The notes beneath the pieces were generated by a model that was given only the letters and a program-made list of their open reading frames with translations, was not told the origin of the DNA and searched no databases. Of a stretch of 64,000 nucleotides of DNA, positions 26,232 through 33,928 are shown piece after piece. This stretch comes from CAWGMT01 sp963823675 (GTDB taxonomy: Bacteria; Planctomycetota; Planctomycetia; Isosphaerales; Isosphaeraceae): NCBI GenBank assembly GCA_963823675.1, contig CAWGMT010000025.1, positions 558,001 to 622,000 of the forward strand, in the 5' to 3' direction. The translations under genes were made by a program, and so were the position numbers. Within the stretch, counting starts at the first letter, position 1. Each line of letters opens with the position of its first letter.

Positions 26232-27584
26232 ATGAATCGTCGACGGTTCCTCAAGGCGAGCTCAGGCGCCGGATTGGCCTTTTCGATCGCGGGCGGGCGG
26301 GCGTCAGCCTTTCCTGGTCAAGAGGCCAAGCGGGTCGGGCTGTTCGGCACCGGATGGTACGGCAAGTGCGACCTGCTCCGGCTGATCCAGGTCGCCCCGG
26401 TGGAGGTCGTTTCGCTCTGCGACGTCGACAAGAAGATGCTCGCCGACGCCGCGCAACTGGTTGCCACCCGCCAATCCTCCAAGAAGGTCCCGCGAACGTA
26501 CGGCGACTACCGGGAGATGCTCAAGGAAAAAGACCTCGACATCGTCCTGATCGGCACCCCCGACCACTGGCATGCCCTGGCGATGATCGCCGCCGTCGAA
26601 TCGGGGGCCGACGTCTACGTGCAAAAGCCCATCAGCGTCAACGTGACCGAAGGCCAGGCCATGCTCGCCGCCGCACGCAAGCACAATCGGGTTGTCCAGG
26701 TCGGCACCCAGCGCCGCAGTACCCCTCACCTGATCGAAGCCCGCGACCAGATCATCAAGGCCGGCAAACTGGGCAAGGTCGGTCTCGTCGAGGTATACTG
26801 TTACTATCATATGCGTAATACCTCCAATCCTGCCGACACCAACCCGCCCGAAAACCTCGACTGGGAGATGTGGACCGGCCCGGCGCCGTTGCGGCCCTAT
26901 AACCGGCTCGTGCACCCACGGGGCTGGCGCGCGTTCACCGAATACGGCAACGGGATTGTCGGCGACATGTGCATCCACATGCTCGACATGGTGCGCTGGA
27001 TGCTCGAACTGGGCTGGCCCAGGCGGATCAGCTCGAGCGGGGGCATTCTGGTGCAGAAGTCGAGCAAGTCCAACATCCCCGACACCCAGACGGCGACGTT
27101 TGATTTCGGCGACCTGACGGTGGTCTGGCAGCATCGGACCTGGGGCGAGCCGGTCGATCCCAACTATCCCTGGGGAGCCACCCTCTATGGCGACAAGGGA
27201 ACGCTCAAGGCCAGCGTGATGGGCTACGATTTCGTGCCCCAGAATGGAGGGAAAGCGATTCACCGTAAAGTCACCTACGAGCTCGAGCAGTTTCCCGAGG
27301 ACAAGACCGAAAAAGACCTGGAACGGCACTGCGCTCCGGCAATCCGGGGACACATGAAGGACTTCCTGGCTGCGATTGCCTCGCGGGGCCGGCCGGTGGC
27401 CGACATCGAGCAGGGCTATATCTCGACGGCAAGCTGCATCATGGCCAACCTCGCCCTCCAGTTGGGCCGCACTCTGACCTGGGACCCGACAGCGGGACGG
27501 GTCGTGGGAGACGACGAGGCCAACCGGCTCTTGACCCGTCCTTACCGCTCCCCGTGGGCCCATCCGGCGGCCGGATCGGTTTGA
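26232..27584 (+). CDS. Gfo/Idh/MocA-family oxidoreductase with Tat signal
   Basis: 450 aa from ATG 26232. The head MNRRRFLKASSGAGLAFSIA is a clear Tat signal, as in many planctomycete secreted family members. The NAD(P)-binding domain shows KRVGLFGTGWYGKCDLLRLI, VEVVSLCDVDKKML, DIVLIGTPDHWHALAMIAAV and VYVQKPISVNVTEGQAM (the family EKP motif, here QKP), followed by RVVQVGTQRRSTP and the substrate domain with GIVGDMCIHMLDMVRWMLEL. Substrate not predictable, probably a sugar derivative. Its 3' end overlaps the tail of the convergent HD-like gene by 43 bases. Confidence 0.93.
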   Translation: MNRRRFLKASSGAGLAFSIAGGRASAFPGQEAKRVGLFGTGWYGKCDLLRLIQVAPVEVVSLCDVDKKMLADAAQLVATRQSSKKVPRTYGDYREMLKEKDLDIVLIGTPDHWHALAMIAAVESGADVYVQKPISVNVTEGQAMLAAARKHNRVVQVGTQRRSTPHLIEARDQIIKAGKLGKVGLVEVYCYYHMRNTSNPADTNPPENLDWEMWTGPAPLRPYNRLVHPRGWRAFTEYGNGIVGDMCIHMLDMVRWMLELGWPRRISSSGGILVQKSSKSNIPDTQTATFDFGDLTVVWQHRTWGEPVDPNYPWGATLYGDKGTLKASVMGYDFVPQNGGKAIHRKVTYELEQFPEDKTEKDLERHCAPAIRGHMKDFLAAIASRGRPVADIEQGYISTASCIMANLALQLGRTLTWDPTAGRVVGDDEANRLLTRPYRSPWAHPAAGSV

Positions 27585-28117
27585 TGGCGCGGCCAGTCGG
27601 CCAGGTCGATCCCCCAGTCGCGCTTGACGAACTCGGGAACAACAGCGGCCCAAGCCCTGGCGTCGGCCCACGAGATCGTATCGGGCCTTCTGGCGGCTGT
27701 CGTTCCGAGGTACGTGGGGTCCGGCCTGATCCCGACGCGCCCCAGGTCGAGACGATCGGCGTCCCAGCACGTTTGAATCGTGATGTCCGCGTGAGTCTTC
27801 TCGTGCGTGTGTCCCGCACACGCGCGGCGTAACAGACCGAATTGCGAATCGCGCAGGTGGAACAACCCGCCGTGAAGCTCCGCGGCGTAGTCGGCGGCCC
27901 GCGGGCCATGATCGGGGTCCCAGCCCTCGCTGATTCGCCTCGAGTCGTGCAAGAGCGCGAAGAGCTGCACGACCTCGACGTCGGCCCCTGTCTCTGCGGC
28001 CAGATGGAGTCCATTCTCCAGCACCCGCGCCCAGTGCGCCACGCCATGATAACCGGTCCAGGGAAGATCGTACTCTTCCAGAACAGCGTGAAGGATCAGC
28101 TTGAGGTTCAATGCCAT
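27542..28117 (-). CDS. HD-superfamily-like metal-dependent hydrolase
   Basis: 191 aa from ATG 28117. Visible: GYHGVAHWARVLENGLHLA, FALLHDSRRISEGWDPDHGP, RRACAGHTHEKTHADI and QTCWDADRLDLGRVGIRPDP. The order H...HD...H...H...D with the 'CWDADRLDLGRVGI' end is that of HD-domain phosphohydrolases. Short single-domain protein, soluble, so probably a nucleotide or phosphate-ester hydrolase; substrate unknown. The start is divergent from the molybdoenzyme gene and the end overlaps the oxidoreductase gene tail to tail. Confidence 0.75.
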   Translation of the reverse strand: MALNLKLILHAVLEEYDLPWTGYHGVAHWARVLENGLHLAAETGADVEVVQLFALLHDSRRISEGWDPDHGPRAADYAAELHGGLFHLRDSQFGLLRRACAGHTHEKTHADITIQTCWDADRLDLGRVGIRPDPTYLGTTAARRPDTISWADARAWAAVVPEFVKRDWGIDLADWPRHQTDPAAGWAHGER

Positions 28118-28300
28118 GGCCCGCTAACCTTTCCGCATGCTCCTGGATCGTTTTACCGGGTATGATCGACTGAATGGGCTTTCGTGATCCTGGGAGTCCG
28201 AGGCGCCTGGAAGAGTGGCTCGCCCTCCCGAAACCGTGCAAGGCGATTTAGAATGATCATCGGGCTCAGTTCTCGTGCTCCGCAGGCGCTTGGAGGAATC

Positions 28301-29421
28301 ATGACCGACCGCCGCCCGTTCCTGACCCATCCCGAAGACTTCTCCGACGTGAGCCGGGGCAAACCCATCCCGCACACGCTCAAGGGTGCGGCGATTGTGA
28401 GCGCGCGGCTGACGCCCGATACCTGGCGGCTCGAGATCGAGGCCCAGGAGGGCGCCAAGATCGACAAGCCCCGCCGCCTCGCCGACAAGACCGCGCTCGA
28501 CCTGCCGGCACTCCTGGCTCTCGGCGAGAAACATGGTGTCAAGTTCCTCAAGGCGATGCAATGCAATAACATCGCGCTGCCACTGGGCCAGGGACTGTGG
28601 GAGGGCGTGCCGTTGCGCGTGCTGCTCGGTGCCACGGGCAAGATGAGCAACGTCCGGCGCGTCTATTACTGGGGCTTCCACAACAACGACCCGGCCCAGA
28701 TGTTCCGCTCCTCGCTCGCCATCAACCAAGTGCTGGACACGCCGCCGGGCGAATTGCCGCCGTTTGTCGCTTACCGCCTCAATGGCCAGCCGATTCCCCT
28801 GGAGCGTGGCGGCCCCGTGCGGATGGTCGTTCCCTGGGCACACGGCTTCAAGTCGATCAAGTGGCTGCAAAATATCGTGCTCACCAATGATTACCACGCG
28901 AACGACACTTACGCACTTCAGAACAACGACCCGGAATCTTACCTCAAGACGGCCGCGTATCTCGACGATCGTGAGGCAACGACCCATCGCGCCGGCCAGC
29001 CGGTGTTGATTTACGGAACCGCGATGGTGGGCTGGCCAGGGCTGGACCGCGTGGAATACTGGCTGCGGCCCGAGTCGGGCGCCATGGCGTCCTCGCCGAT
29101 GACGATCCCGCCTGGCAAACCGCGGTGTGGCGCCCGTGTACGATCGAGCCTCCGCCGGACGACTGGGGCGGCGGGCTGCCCGAAGACGTCAAGCCCAGCC
29201 AGGTCTGGGGCTTCGGCCCCGACGGCAAGCCCAAGGAATGGCCGATGCGATTCAGCGTGGCGCTCTGGTCGGCGAAACTGGATGGCCTGAAGCCAGGCGG
29301 CTACGAATTCCGCGTCCGCACGGTCGACAAGAACGGCTTCGCCCAGCCCGACCCACGCCCGTTCGCGCAGCGCTCGGGCCTCAACGGCATTCAGTGCCAG
29401 CAATTCATTGTCATGGCGTGA
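28301..29421 (+). CDS. sulfite-oxidase-like molybdopterin-binding protein, frameshifted
   Basis: ATG 28301 is preceded by TTGGAGGAATC, a strong ribosome site; the upstream in-frame extension is disregarded. The Moco-binding domain shows FLKAMQCNNIALPLGQGLWE (Cys ligand to Mo) and PVRMVVPWAHGFKSIKWLQN. At about 29085-29100 one base is missing: the first frame turns into a basic run, while the adjacent frame continues with PAWQTAVWRPCTIEPPPDDW and the closing Mo-co dimerisation domain LKPGGYEFRVRTVDKNGFAQ. Repaired length about 373 aa. No haem domain and no signal peptide. The electron partner and whether the substrate is sulfite are unknown. Sequence error or recent inactivation. Confidence 0.8.
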
Positions 29422-29557
29422 TCGACGGGCAAGAAAGGGCTCTTCCTGGGCTGCGAGAACCGCCTCCATCATCGCCGTTCTGTCCGTGGCTGCGGAAGGC
29501 TATGGACTTACTGAACAGGTGCTAGTATGCTCGCTCGGGAATTGGAGGAACGCCACC

Positions 29558-30253
29558 ATGGCGCGCGACCGGGCGAACGGACAGGCGAAGCTGTTCGAGG
29601 ATTCAGGGAGTAATCCCGCGCCTGGTACGTACAAGCCTCTCACGTCGATCTGGGATGGGACCGACGCCGAGCTTCTCGAAATGATGCTCGACTTCTATCC
29701 TCGCGAGCGTCCCAAGCGCATCCTCGATGCGACCATCAACGCAGGCCGATTCTGGGCGGGCAGCGATCGCGACGTCATCGGTCTGGACATCAACCCCAAG
29801 TTTCGGCCGGATGTGGTCGCTGACAATCGGCGGCAACCTTTCGAGGACTGTTGCTTCGATGTAGTGGTCTACGACCCGCCCCATATCCCGAACCAGGGGT
29901 CCGATAAGTCGAAGGATTTCAACACGCGATTCGGGCTGGTTCTCAAATCGTCCGCGGAGAATGGTTATAACTTCACGCATCTCTATCCGCCGTTTCTCCG
30001 TGAGGCGTTTCGGGTTCTGGGACGGGAAGGCGTGCTCTTCTGCAAGATCGCCGACTACATTCACAACCATCGTTATCAGTGGGCGCACATCGAGGTCGTT
30101 CAGGCAGCCGTCGAGGCTGGCTTTTGCGCGTGTGACTGCATCGTCAAAGTGCGCAAAGGCCCGATTCTCGACCCGAAATGGAAGACCGCTCACCACGCCC
30201 GGCGCCAGCACTGCTACTGGCTCGTTTTCCGCAAGTCAAACCAGTGCGAGTAG
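29558..30253 (+). CDS. DNA-methylase-like SAM-dependent methyltransferase
   Basis: 231 aa from ATG 29558, after TTGGAGGAA. Motifs in order: FYPRERPKRILDATINAGRFW (SAM-binding motif I, the GxG replaced by a NAG variant, about residue 55), VIGLDINPKFRPDVVADNRR (motif II/III), FDVVVYDPPHIPNQG (motif IV, DPPH instead of DPPY/NPPY, about 105), FLREAFRVLGREGVLFCKIA (motif VI) and a closing HCYWLVFRK. The I-to-IV order and small size resemble orphan DNA methylases without a separate target-recognition domain. No restriction endonuclease is adjacent. It could methylate another nucleic acid. Confidence 0.75.
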   Translation: MARDRANGQAKLFEDSGSNPAPGTYKPLTSIWDGTDAELLEMMLDFYPRERPKRILDATINAGRFWAGSDRDVIGLDINPKFRPDVVADNRRQPFEDCCFDVVVYDPPHIPNQGSDKSKDFNTRFGLVLKSSAENGYNFTHLYPPFLREAFRVLGREGVLFCKIADYIHNHRYQWAHIEVVQAAVEAGFCACDCIVKVRKGPILDPKWKTAHHARRQHCYWLVFRKSNQCE

Positions 30254-30303
30254 GTCAGCGGATGCCGATCGCCTGGTGCAAGAGGGCCTTGAATCGCTTG
30301 TGG

Positions 30304-30331
30304 TTGGACCCCGACCGAGTTCGGATATAAT
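30304..30331 (+). promoter_or_regulatory. sigma-70 type promoter for the DUF4058 gene
   Basis: TTGGAC at 30304-30309, a 16-base spacer and TATAAT at 30326-30331 lie 21 bases before the ATG at 30353, with GAGGAG in between. Close to consensus. Confidence 0.55.
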
Positions 30332-30352
30332 GGGAGCGAGGAGACTCCAATC

Positions 30353-31084
30353 ATGCCGTTACGCGACCATTTCCGTTCGCCGGTGAACGATACTCATTCC
30401 TGGGACGAGGTCCATGGACAGTGGCCGGGTGAGATCGTCCGTCACTTGACCACCATCCTGCCGGCCGGGTTCCGGGCCGCGCCGAAAGTCCACCTCGGCT
30501 CACCCTTTGAGGTAGATGTCAGCACCTACGATCTCGACTCCCGCAATCCGGACACGAACGCGGATACTGGCGACGGCGGCACCGGTACGTTGACCGCCTT
30601 GTCACCCACCCTCAGCGTCGAAGCGGACCTGTCGGAACAGGACGAGTACGAGGTGCGCATCTACGATGCGGCGAGGGGCCGGCAACTGGTCGCCGCCATC
30701 GAAATCGTCAGCCCGTCGAACAAAGACCGTCCGGACACCCGCGAGCTGTTCGTCGTCAAGGTGGCGTCCCTGCTGCAACAGGGCGTATGCGTTTCGCTGG
30801 TCGATCTGGTCAGCGTTCGGCAGGCTAACTTTTACGCCGACCTCCTGAAGCTACTCGGCCGCGCCGATCCCGCGCTCGGCACCACGACGCCGTACCTGTA
30901 TGCCGTGACGCTCCGCTCCCGCAAGCCGCCCAAACGGAGACATTTGCTCGACGCTTGGTTCTACCCCATGATCGTCGGACAACCGCTACCGACACTACCG
31001 ATTTGGCTCACCCCCGACCTCCGCGTCATGCTCCCGCTCGAGACCAGCTACGAAGAAACCTGTCGAATACTCGGGATCGCGTGA
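30353..31084 (+). CDS. DUF4058 family protein
   Basis: 243 aa, starting MPLRDHFRSPVNDTHSWDEV, which is the typical DUF4058 opening (MPxxDxF...W...H...WP). Further marks: AAPKVHLGSPFEVDVSTYD, the core VEIRDA-like VRIYDAARGRQLVAAIEIVS followed by PSNKDRPDTRELFVVKVASL (a PD-(D/E)xK-like ExxxPSNK arrangement), and DLRVMLPLETSYEETCRIL. The family is abundant in planctomycetes and cyanobacteria and is of unknown function; the EIVSPSNK core resembles a nuclease fold. A second member lies at 53.2 kb. Confidence 0.85.
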   Translation: MPLRDHFRSPVNDTHSWDEVHGQWPGEIVRHLTTILPAGFRAAPKVHLGSPFEVDVSTYDLDSRNPDTNADTGDGGTGTLTALSPTLSVEADLSEQDEYEVRIYDAARGRQLVAAIEIVSPSNKDRPDTRELFVVKVASLLQQGVCVSLVDLVSVRQANFYADLLKLLGRADPALGTTTPYLYAVTLRSRKPPKRRHLLDAWFYPMIVGQPLPTLPIWLTPDLRVMLPLETSYEETCRILGIA

Positions 31085-31144
31085 AGCGATTCCCATCGGC
31101 GACGCAGGTGGACGACTCTCCGCACGGAGGACGGCGAATGTGCG

Positions 31145-31335
31145 ATGTCGGATGTGATCCGCCTGCTTGATGCCGCCGCCACGGGTGACCGCCGAGCCGC
31201 GGCGCAACTGCGCGATACTTCGGCGGTCGAACCCTCCACGAAGCGGCCGAGGATCTGGGCATCGCCCCCCGGACCGCCGACACTTGGTGGGACTACGCGC
31301 GGGCCTGGCAGGCGGCCGACTTGTCCCGCAGGTAA
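31145..31335 (+). pseudogene. relic of an ECF sigma factor gene (internal deletion)
   Basis: From ATG 31145 the frame reads MSDVIRLLDAAATGDRRAAAQL, the canonical N-terminus of planctomycete ECF sigma factors. It then jumps: in another frame the sequence continues RYFGGRTLHEAAEDLG and IAPRTADTWWDYARAWQAAD, ending at TAA 31335, which is the C-terminal helix-turn-helix of region 4. The intervening ~120 residues (region 2 and linker) are gone, so the gene cannot encode a working sigma factor. It is followed at once by a kinase relic, as expected for an ECF/Ser-Thr-kinase pair. Confidence 0.7.
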
Positions 31336-31412
31336 ATAAGGCTCAGAATCGACTGCGCGATCTCGCGGCCGATACCGCATTGGTGGGACGAACCACCTCA
31401 TTGGAGCCTCCC

Positions 31413-31906
31413 ATGAATGAACTCGACCTCCTCACCGAAGCCCTGAACCGGACCGAACCGGCCGAGCGAGCTGCGTTCCTCGACGAGGAGTGCGCCGGAA
31501 ATCCGGAGCTGCGCCGCCGGCTGGAGGAGTTGCTCGCCGTGCACGCACTTGGCGGCAGTCCGCTCGACCGGCCGCCGGCCGTTCCGGCCGGGCCCACGGC
31601 GACCGCCGACCTGCCGACCCCGATCGCGAGCGGGGAGCACCAGCCCGACGAAGCGACGAGGGAGGCATGGGCTCGGTGTATCTCGCGAGCCAGACCGAAC
31701 CCGTCAAGCGGCAGGTGGCGCTCAAGCTGATCAAGACGGGGATGGATTCGCGGGGCGTGCTGGCGCGTTTCGACGCCGAGCGGCCGGCCCTCGCGCTCAT
31801 GGACCACCCCAACATCTCCCGCATCTACGACTACGGCCTTACCCCGGCCGACCAGCCGTTCTTCGTCATGGAGCTGGTCAAGGGAGTACCGCTCACTGAG
31901 TATTAG
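31413..31906 (+). pseudogene. relic of a Ser/Thr protein kinase gene (head only, frameshifted)
   Basis: From ATG 31413: ELDLLTEALNRTEPAERAAF, then DEECAGNPELRRRLEELLAV, the standard juxta-N-terminal segment of planctomycete Pkn2-like kinases. After the Pro-rich linker the frame shifts and ~20-30 residues, including the first glycine-rich strand, are missing; the other frame resumes with DEGGMGSVYLASQTEPVKRQ and VALKLIKTGMDSRGVLARFD, through HPNISRIYDYG and FFVMELVKGVPLTEY, then TAG at 31904. The catalytic HRDLKPxN and DFG segments are absent. Non-functional remnant. Confidence 0.75.
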
Positions 31907-32109
31907 CGGATTACCGTTCTGGTCATCGAAACCCGTATTGGGGCCGCTCACGAGCCCTCATCCATTGTTTCGGTCCCTTTCAAGAGGCGTCGAACCGGAG
32001 GCCGCTCCGACGCCCTGCCGCCGAATGACCTGGGGAAAGAGGGAACTCGGAAGGTGGCGGTGTGAAAGAGCGGACGGGGGACTCTCGTCCCTGCGCCCAG
32101 GCTTCGCGG

Positions 32110-32172
32110 CGATTGCGGCAATTCGGATTGGCCCACGACGGTTCGGTCCGCCTCTGGCGTGCACAGCCGTGA
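32110..32172 (+). pseudogene. probable WD40 tail of the same relic kinase
   Basis: Twenty codons ending at TGA 32172 read FGLAHDGSVRLWRAQP at the close. This matches the last WD40 blade typical of planctomycete kinase-WD40 fusions (xxDGTVRLWRAxx-stop). It lies about 200 bases after the kinase fragment, so only the two ends of the original gene seem to remain. Short match, so moderate confidence. Confidence 0.45.
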
Positions 32173-32291
32173 GCGCTCACGAGCCCTGAACGGGGGTGAC
32201 AGAAGGCCTGGGGCTTACGCCACCAGCCTACGTTCTGTCGCCGCAATCGCGGCTCGCACCCGACGAGCCTTCACCGGGTTCGTCGAAGCTG

Positions 32292-33293
32292 TTACCTCTT
32301 CAAGGCGCCCAGCGCCTGCCGATACCATTCGGCTTCCTCGAGCAAGCCGTTGTGCTGGCAAAAGCCGCGGAGCCGCTCCAGGTACGCCGCTGGTTCAATC
32401 TGGAGATTCCAGCACAGCTTGCGAAGACACACCGGGCAGAGGTAAAGCGGGCGACTATCCGACTCCCCCTGGCTATTGCTGCCGTTCATGATGCATTCAT
32501 GCGTTTTGCAGTGCGGCATCGACAGGATGTGCCCAGTCTCGTGGGCAGCGGTTCCGAGCGTTCTTCTCAGGCAAAGTCTGAATGGCGCCTGACCTGCCGC
32601 GGGGTCGCCGTTGCGATAAATTGACCAGACCCCCGTCCTCTGGTGCAGGCTCGCCTGGCCGAAGACGAAATTCCAGTTTTCACCCGGCCACAGGTCGCTG
32701 GCGGTGAACGCCAGGTAGGCGAGGGCGTCGTCCGGTCGATCAGGCTTCAGCAACTCGTCCAGGACGTAAGTCGTCAGGATTTGCGCGTCTCCCCAGGTGG
32801 GGTGCCTGCGACGGGCACTGATGGGGATGTCCTCGAGCCGCACGCGCCTCCGGATCGCGACCGGGGCATCGAAAAAACTCTCCAGGTACTCGCGTGTCCT
32901 GTCCAGGACTGTCTGCTGTCTTGCGGTGAACTCGCCGATCAAACAAAGGTAGATGCGATTCCAGAGACGGCTGCGGCGCACCGGCGTGGCCTGACGATAC
33001 TCGTCGAACGATTGACCCGGCTCCTTGTGCTCGTACAGCCATTCACCCGGGCGCGGCGGCTCTAACGGGCGCGCCAGCGATACAAGCCGGGATTCCAGCT
33101 CTGGAAATCTGTAATCGGTCGCAATCTCCAACCGCGGCGGCCGTTCAAGGCGAGCCTCGGCGCCACCCGGCTGACGCCCGTTGACGAGCATCGCGATCTC
33201 CAACCGCGGCAGACCTTTACAGTGGATGGTGCACCAGGCCGTGCCTCCCGCGATCGCGATTCCCACCACACCGAGCCAGATCACAGTTCTCAT
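32292..33293 (-). CDS. archaemetzincin-family metalloprotease
   Basis: 333 aa from ATG 33293. The N-terminus MRTVIWLGVVGIAIAGGTAW is a signal peptide or anchor. The catalytic region reads GTAAHETGHILSMPHCKTHE (about residue 249), then CIMNGSNSQGESDS and LYLCPVCLRKLCWNL. This is the archaemetzincin signature HExxHxxxMxHCx4CxMx17CxxC: three His zinc ligands, the following Cys, the Met-turn equivalent and a second four-Cys zinc site. All residues are intact. Archaemetzincins are found in archaea and vertebrates and only patchily in bacteria; substrates are unknown. The start codon overlaps the stop of a truncated upstream frame (TAATG), implying a former operon. Confidence 0.9.
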   Translation of the reverse strand: MRTVIWLGVVGIAIAGGTAWCTIHCKGLPRLEIAMLVNGRQPGGAEARLERPPRLEIATDYRFPELESRLVSLARPLEPPRPGEWLYEHKEPGQSFDEYRQATPVRRSRLWNRIYLCLIGEFTARQQTVLDRTREYLESFFDAPVAIRRRVRLEDIPISARRRHPTWGDAQILTTYVLDELLKPDRPDDALAYLAFTASDLWPGENWNFVFGQASLHQRTGVWSIYRNGDPAAGQAPFRLCLRRTLGTAAHETGHILSMPHCKTHECIMNGSNSQGESDSRPLYLCPVCLRKLCWNLQIEPAAYLERLRGFCQHNGLLEEAEWYRQALGALKR

Positions 33294-33478
33294 TAGTTAT
33301 TCTCCGAGCGGATGATCGGATTTGTGCTAATTTCGTTTCGTGCCTCCGGTGGTTGGTTCGTCAGTTCCTCCCAGGTCCGCTCGACCACCTGGCCGTTTTC
33401 CCAGAGGATCACCGGCGTTCCGGTCTGACGGGCGCGTTCGATGACTTTGGCTGCGGCCTGCCGGAAGACAAAGCGAGC
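33293..33478 (-). pseudogene. truncated small gene coupled to the archaemetzincin gene
   Basis: Minus-strand frame that ends in TAATG, overlapping the archaemetzincin start. It reads FRQAAAKVIERARQTGTPVI, then LWENGQVVERTWEELTNQPP and a polar end, clearly protein-like. The frame opens directly after a TAG at 33481-33479 with no ATG; the only internal start is a GTG within 'TPVIL'. The N-terminus therefore seems lost, or the start lies upstream in another frame. Similar short proteins with 'TGTPVILWExG' occur in planctomycetes (from memory), usually as antitoxin-like or accessory proteins. Confidence 0.45.
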
Positions 33479-33498
33479 CTATGTGTTACGCAAGGGGA

Positions 33499-33527
33499 TT
33501 GAAATCGGGGCCGTTCTCGCCTATGCT
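33499..33527 (+). promoter_or_regulatory. sigma-70 type promoter of rpsO-pnp
   Basis: TTGAAA (33499-33504), exactly 17 bases, then TATGCT (33522-33527), in a locally A/T-rich stretch about 70 bases before the rpsO start. Well placed for the only gene pair downstream on this strand. Confidence 0.6.
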
Positions 33528-33595
33528 ACATAACTTAAAGTGTACGAGTTATTTCCGAAACGGCTTTGAGCAAGCCGGTGGTATTGGGGCGTGAG

Positions 33596-33865
33596 ATGGC
33601 GATCACGAAGGAGAAGAAGCAGGAGATCATCGGGACATTCCACCGGGACGGACAGGATACCGGATCACCCGAAGTGCAAGTCGCCTTGCTGACGGCAAGG
33701 ATCAACGATCTTACCGAGCACTTCAAGACGCACGCCAAGGACCACGCCAGCCGCCGCGGGCTGCTGATGATGGTTTCCAAGAGGTCGAGCCTGCTGAAAT
33801 ATCTGCGGCTCCACGATCGGAAGAAGTATCTTGAAGTGATCAACCGCCTGGGAATTCGCAAGTAA
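33596..33865 (+). CDS. rpsO: 30S ribosomal protein S15
   Basis: 89 aa from ATG 33596 (MAITKEKKQEIIGTFHRDGQ); an upstream GTG/TTG extension is ignored because 89 aa is the family length. S15 binds 16S rRNA in the central domain of the small subunit. Conserved stretches: DTGSPEVQVALLTARINDLT, EHFKTHAKDHASRRGLLMMV and SKRSSLLKYLR. pnp follows 63 bases downstream, the classical rpsO-pnp arrangement, in which S15 and PNPase levels are often co-regulated at the RNA level. Confidence 0.98.
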   Translation: MAITKEKKQEIIGTFHRDGQDTGSPEVQVALLTARINDLTEHFKTHAKDHASRRGLLMMVSKRSSLLKYLRLHDRKKYLEVINRLGIRK

Positions 33866-33928
33866 ACCCGAAGCTGCTCCCATCGCCTTCCAATTGCCCC
33901 AGCCCATGCGGCTTCGTGGGTACAGTCC

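Noticed and set aside
26304..28241. 645-aa minus-strand frame across the oxidoreductase gene
   Set aside because: Covers two convincing genes (Gfo/Idh/MocA on plus and HD-like on another minus frame) and reads as low-complexity Gly/Arg/Asp.
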